From assembly GCA_011390085.1 (NCBI GenBank), contig JAABTB010000107.1, forward strand, positions 1 through 7,317: a DNA stretch of 7,317 nucleotides, given 5' to 3'. The notes beneath the pieces were generated by a model that saw only the letters and a list, made by a program, of their open reading frames with translations, was not told where the DNA came from and made no database searches. The position numbers were made by a program, and so were the translations under genes. The DNA is from Desulfobacula sp. (GTDB taxonomy: Bacteria > Desulfobacterota > Desulfobacteria > Desulfobacterales > Desulfobacteraceae). Below, one piece after another: positions 6,106 to 7,317 of the stretch; position 1 is the first letter of the stretch, and the number at the start of each line of letters is the position of its first letter.

Positions 6106-6309
6106 CTATTCTTTTTTTATTTTATTTTCAGCAGCTTCAAGATCATCAAAATAGCTGTCCAGGGCTTTTTCAACCCGAACATTCACATCAATGGTAATAT
6201 GAATGGGCTTAATTTCAACGGGCTTGACTTCTACCTGATGGGTTGACTGACAGCCTGGAAAAACATAAAGAATCAGGAAGAATGCTGCTACCATCCGATT
6301 TCTGTTCAT
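6106..6309 (-). CDS. ynbE: YnbE-like outer-membrane lipoprotein
   Basis: This 67-residue lipoprotein precursor has a short positive N-terminus, a hydrophobic stretch and a lipid-attachment cysteine at residue 20 (YVFPGCQ). The lipobox is unusual, with F and P at -3 and -2, but cysteine placement and the following Q fit an outer-membrane lipoprotein. The mature part contains PVEIKPIHITIDVNVRVEKAL, matching the short beta-strand core of E. coli YnbE (61 residues; PITINMNVKIEHE), followed by an acidic helix. In E. coli, YnbE docks at the periplasmic C-terminal end of YdbH so that together they bridge the two membranes; YnbE proteins also stack through beta-strand pairing. The ATG at 6309 has AAGGAG 5 nt upstream, 14 nt after the ydbH stop. 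The order ydbH-ynbE-ydbL and the small size make the call solid despite low sequence information. Confidence 0.9.
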   Translation of the reverse strand: MNRNRMVAAFFLILYVFPGCQSTHQVEVKPVEIKPIHITIDVNVRVEKALDSYFDDLEAAENKIKKE

Positions 6310-6323
6310 GGGCTCTCCTTTTT

Positions 6324-7317
6324 TTATTTCAATATTGATCTTAACTGATTACCAAATTTCATGACCTCGTTAAAGGGAAGTTTTAAATTTACATCCAGCT
6401 TTATACCCTGAAAATGTGATCCCGGACTGGAAGCATCCACCCTTATAAAACCGCCGAATTCTTTTTTATACTCAAAGGGTAAAAGTCCTGCGGGTTTACC
6501 GTCCAATTCCATATTGACAACCAGGGAATCTCCTTGGGTATTTAATGTCAATTTGGCCCATTCATAATCAAAATTCTTTAACGCCTCCCTGGCTACATCA
6601 AGCTGAGAAAACTCAGGGCTATCCATGGGGATACCGGCAATGATTTTATCGGTATTTTCAATCACGACTTTCCCTCGGCTGCCGGGTGTAGAAAATAAGA
6701 ATCCATTATTAAATGAAATTTGTCCGTCTTTATAAACCAAAGGGATTCTGCCGTTCAGTGTGCCGTCCCCTTCTGCATGAAAAGCCCCCATTTGTTTTAA
6801 AAGTTCGGTCAGTTCCAGACGATCACAAAAAAGAGTGAGGTGATGTTCCTTGTTTTCCTGGGGAAATCGGATGGATTCCGTTGAAACAATCCCATTACAC
6901 CATTTGAACCGAATATTTTCAATCAAGAGTGATTTGGCGTCTTCGAGGCTGAATTGTATTTTTGCATCGCTGATTCTGATTTTTTTGATGTCAACAGATT
7001 GAATCGTCATAGTCTGACCGGGAACGGTTTCAGGAACCAGAAGGTCATTGAAATCAACCCGGGCATTGATGCCGTTCAGTGTTAAATCCAATTCCGGAAA
7101 GCGGATACTGGTATCGCTTATATTCACCTGCATCCGGGTATTCAACCGGCCATGGGCATATTCCAGAGATCCTTGGGCAGAACCGGAAAGATCCAGTTCA
7201 AACGGCTTTTGTTTTCCAGGGGCTATTTTTTGGATATCGGCGAAATTCAATTTAATCTGTTTTGTCTCATAATTGACAACGGCCTTAAGCTCTTTTTCAA
7301 GGTCAAATTCCGTCTTA
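6324..7317 (-). CDS. ydbH: YdbH family AsmA/TamB-like protein, C-terminal part (5' end beyond window)
   Basis: The frame is open from the window edge (7317) to the TAA at 6324, about 330 residues; TTG at 7250 is internal, not a start. The sequence is beta-strand rich and repetitive without membrane segments: alternating strands such as LEYAHGRLNTRMQVNISDT, IRISDAKIQFSLEDAKSLLI and GDSLVVNMELDGKPAG. This is typical of the long hydrophobic groove of AsmA-like proteins. The terminal block (FQGIKLDVNLKLPFNEVMKFG) matches the C-terminal end of YdbH-type proteins, which also end in a strand that YnbE augments. E. coli YdbH, with TamB and YhdP, supports phospholipid movement from inner to outer membrane. 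It is followed by ynbE and ydbL with 14- and 8-nt gaps, so a single transcript from beyond the window is likely. Only the C-terminal part is seen, so domain count and total length (about 880 residues in E. coli) cannot be checked. Confidence 0.88.
   Translation of the reverse strand, partial: KTEFDLEKELKAVVNYETKQIKLNFADIQKIAPGKQKPFELDLSGSAQGSLEYAHGRLNTRMQVNISDTSIRFPELDLTLNGINARVDFNDLLVPETVPGQTMTIQSVDIKKIRISDAKIQFSLEDAKSLLIENIRFKWCNGIVSTESIRFPQENKEHHLTLFCDRLELTELLKQMGAFHAEGDGTLNGRIPLVYKDGQISFNNGFLFSTPGSRGKVVIENTDKIIAGIPMDSPEFSQLDVAREALKNFDYEWAKLTLNTQGDSLVVNMELDGKPAGLLPFEYKKEFGGFIRVDASSPGSHFQGIKLDVNLKLPFNEVMKFGNQLRSILK

Noticed and set aside
7048..7272. Plus-strand open frame opposite ydbH
   Set aside because: It is a shadow of the ydbH coding strand without ribosome binding site or family-like features.

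Overview
The window is typical chromosomal sequence of a Gram-negative, moderate-GC bacterium. It most resembles the Desulfobacterota (delta-proteobacterial sulfate reducers such as Desulfobacteraceae). Grounds are a methionine aminopeptidase with an N-terminal SEC-C zinc knuckle, a small DUF4911-like gene next to miaB, and the style of the acyltransferase fragment. An outer membrane is implied by the ydbH-ynbE-ydbL set. The taxonomic call is inference from protein character, not from a marker search. No RNA gene, CRISPR array, insertion sequence or other mobile element was seen.

Left part (1-3282, all minus strand): a compact five-gene operon read right to left. It holds a nitroreductase-family flavoprotein, a small DUF4911-like protein, the tRNA methylthiotransferase MiaB, SEC-C type methionine aminopeptidase, and the start of a PlsC-like lysophospholipid acyltransferase cut by the window edge. 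Spacings are 8 nt, an 11-nt overlap, a 1-nt TGATG stop/start overlap and about 0-5 nt. The acyltransferase has no ordinary start codon in its frame, and an 8-T run lies where a start would be expected.

Centre (3283-3453): a 171-bp divergent promoter region. Two good sigma-70-type promoters are placed back to back, both with the -35 box TTGACT. One drives the operon leftward. The other drives recJ rightward and puts its start site only about 6-8 nt before the recJ ATG, so recJ should be made from an almost leaderless mRNA without a Shine-Dalgarno sequence.

Right-centre (3454-5671, plus strand): the single-strand exonuclease gene recJ, then an 85-bp AT-rich gap with a promoter-like stretch, then a 141-residue helical protein of unknown function. 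Near its 3' end that gene contains a perfect 13-bp inverted repeat with a 7-nt loop.

Right end (5726-7317, minus strand, convergent to the unknown gene): a ydbH-ynbE-ydbL cassette. It encodes the C-terminal part of a long AsmA/TamB-like periplasmic protein, a tiny outer-membrane lipoprotein and a small secreted YdbL/DUF1318 protein. In E. coli these form an envelope-spanning system linked to lipid transport to the outer membrane. Gene order, tight spacing and strong ribosome binding sites suggest one transcript starting outside the window.

No clearly new multi-gene system was found. The points most worth a second look are the hairpin inside the unknown gene, the start-less plsC frame at the T8 run, and the near-leaderless recJ mRNA.
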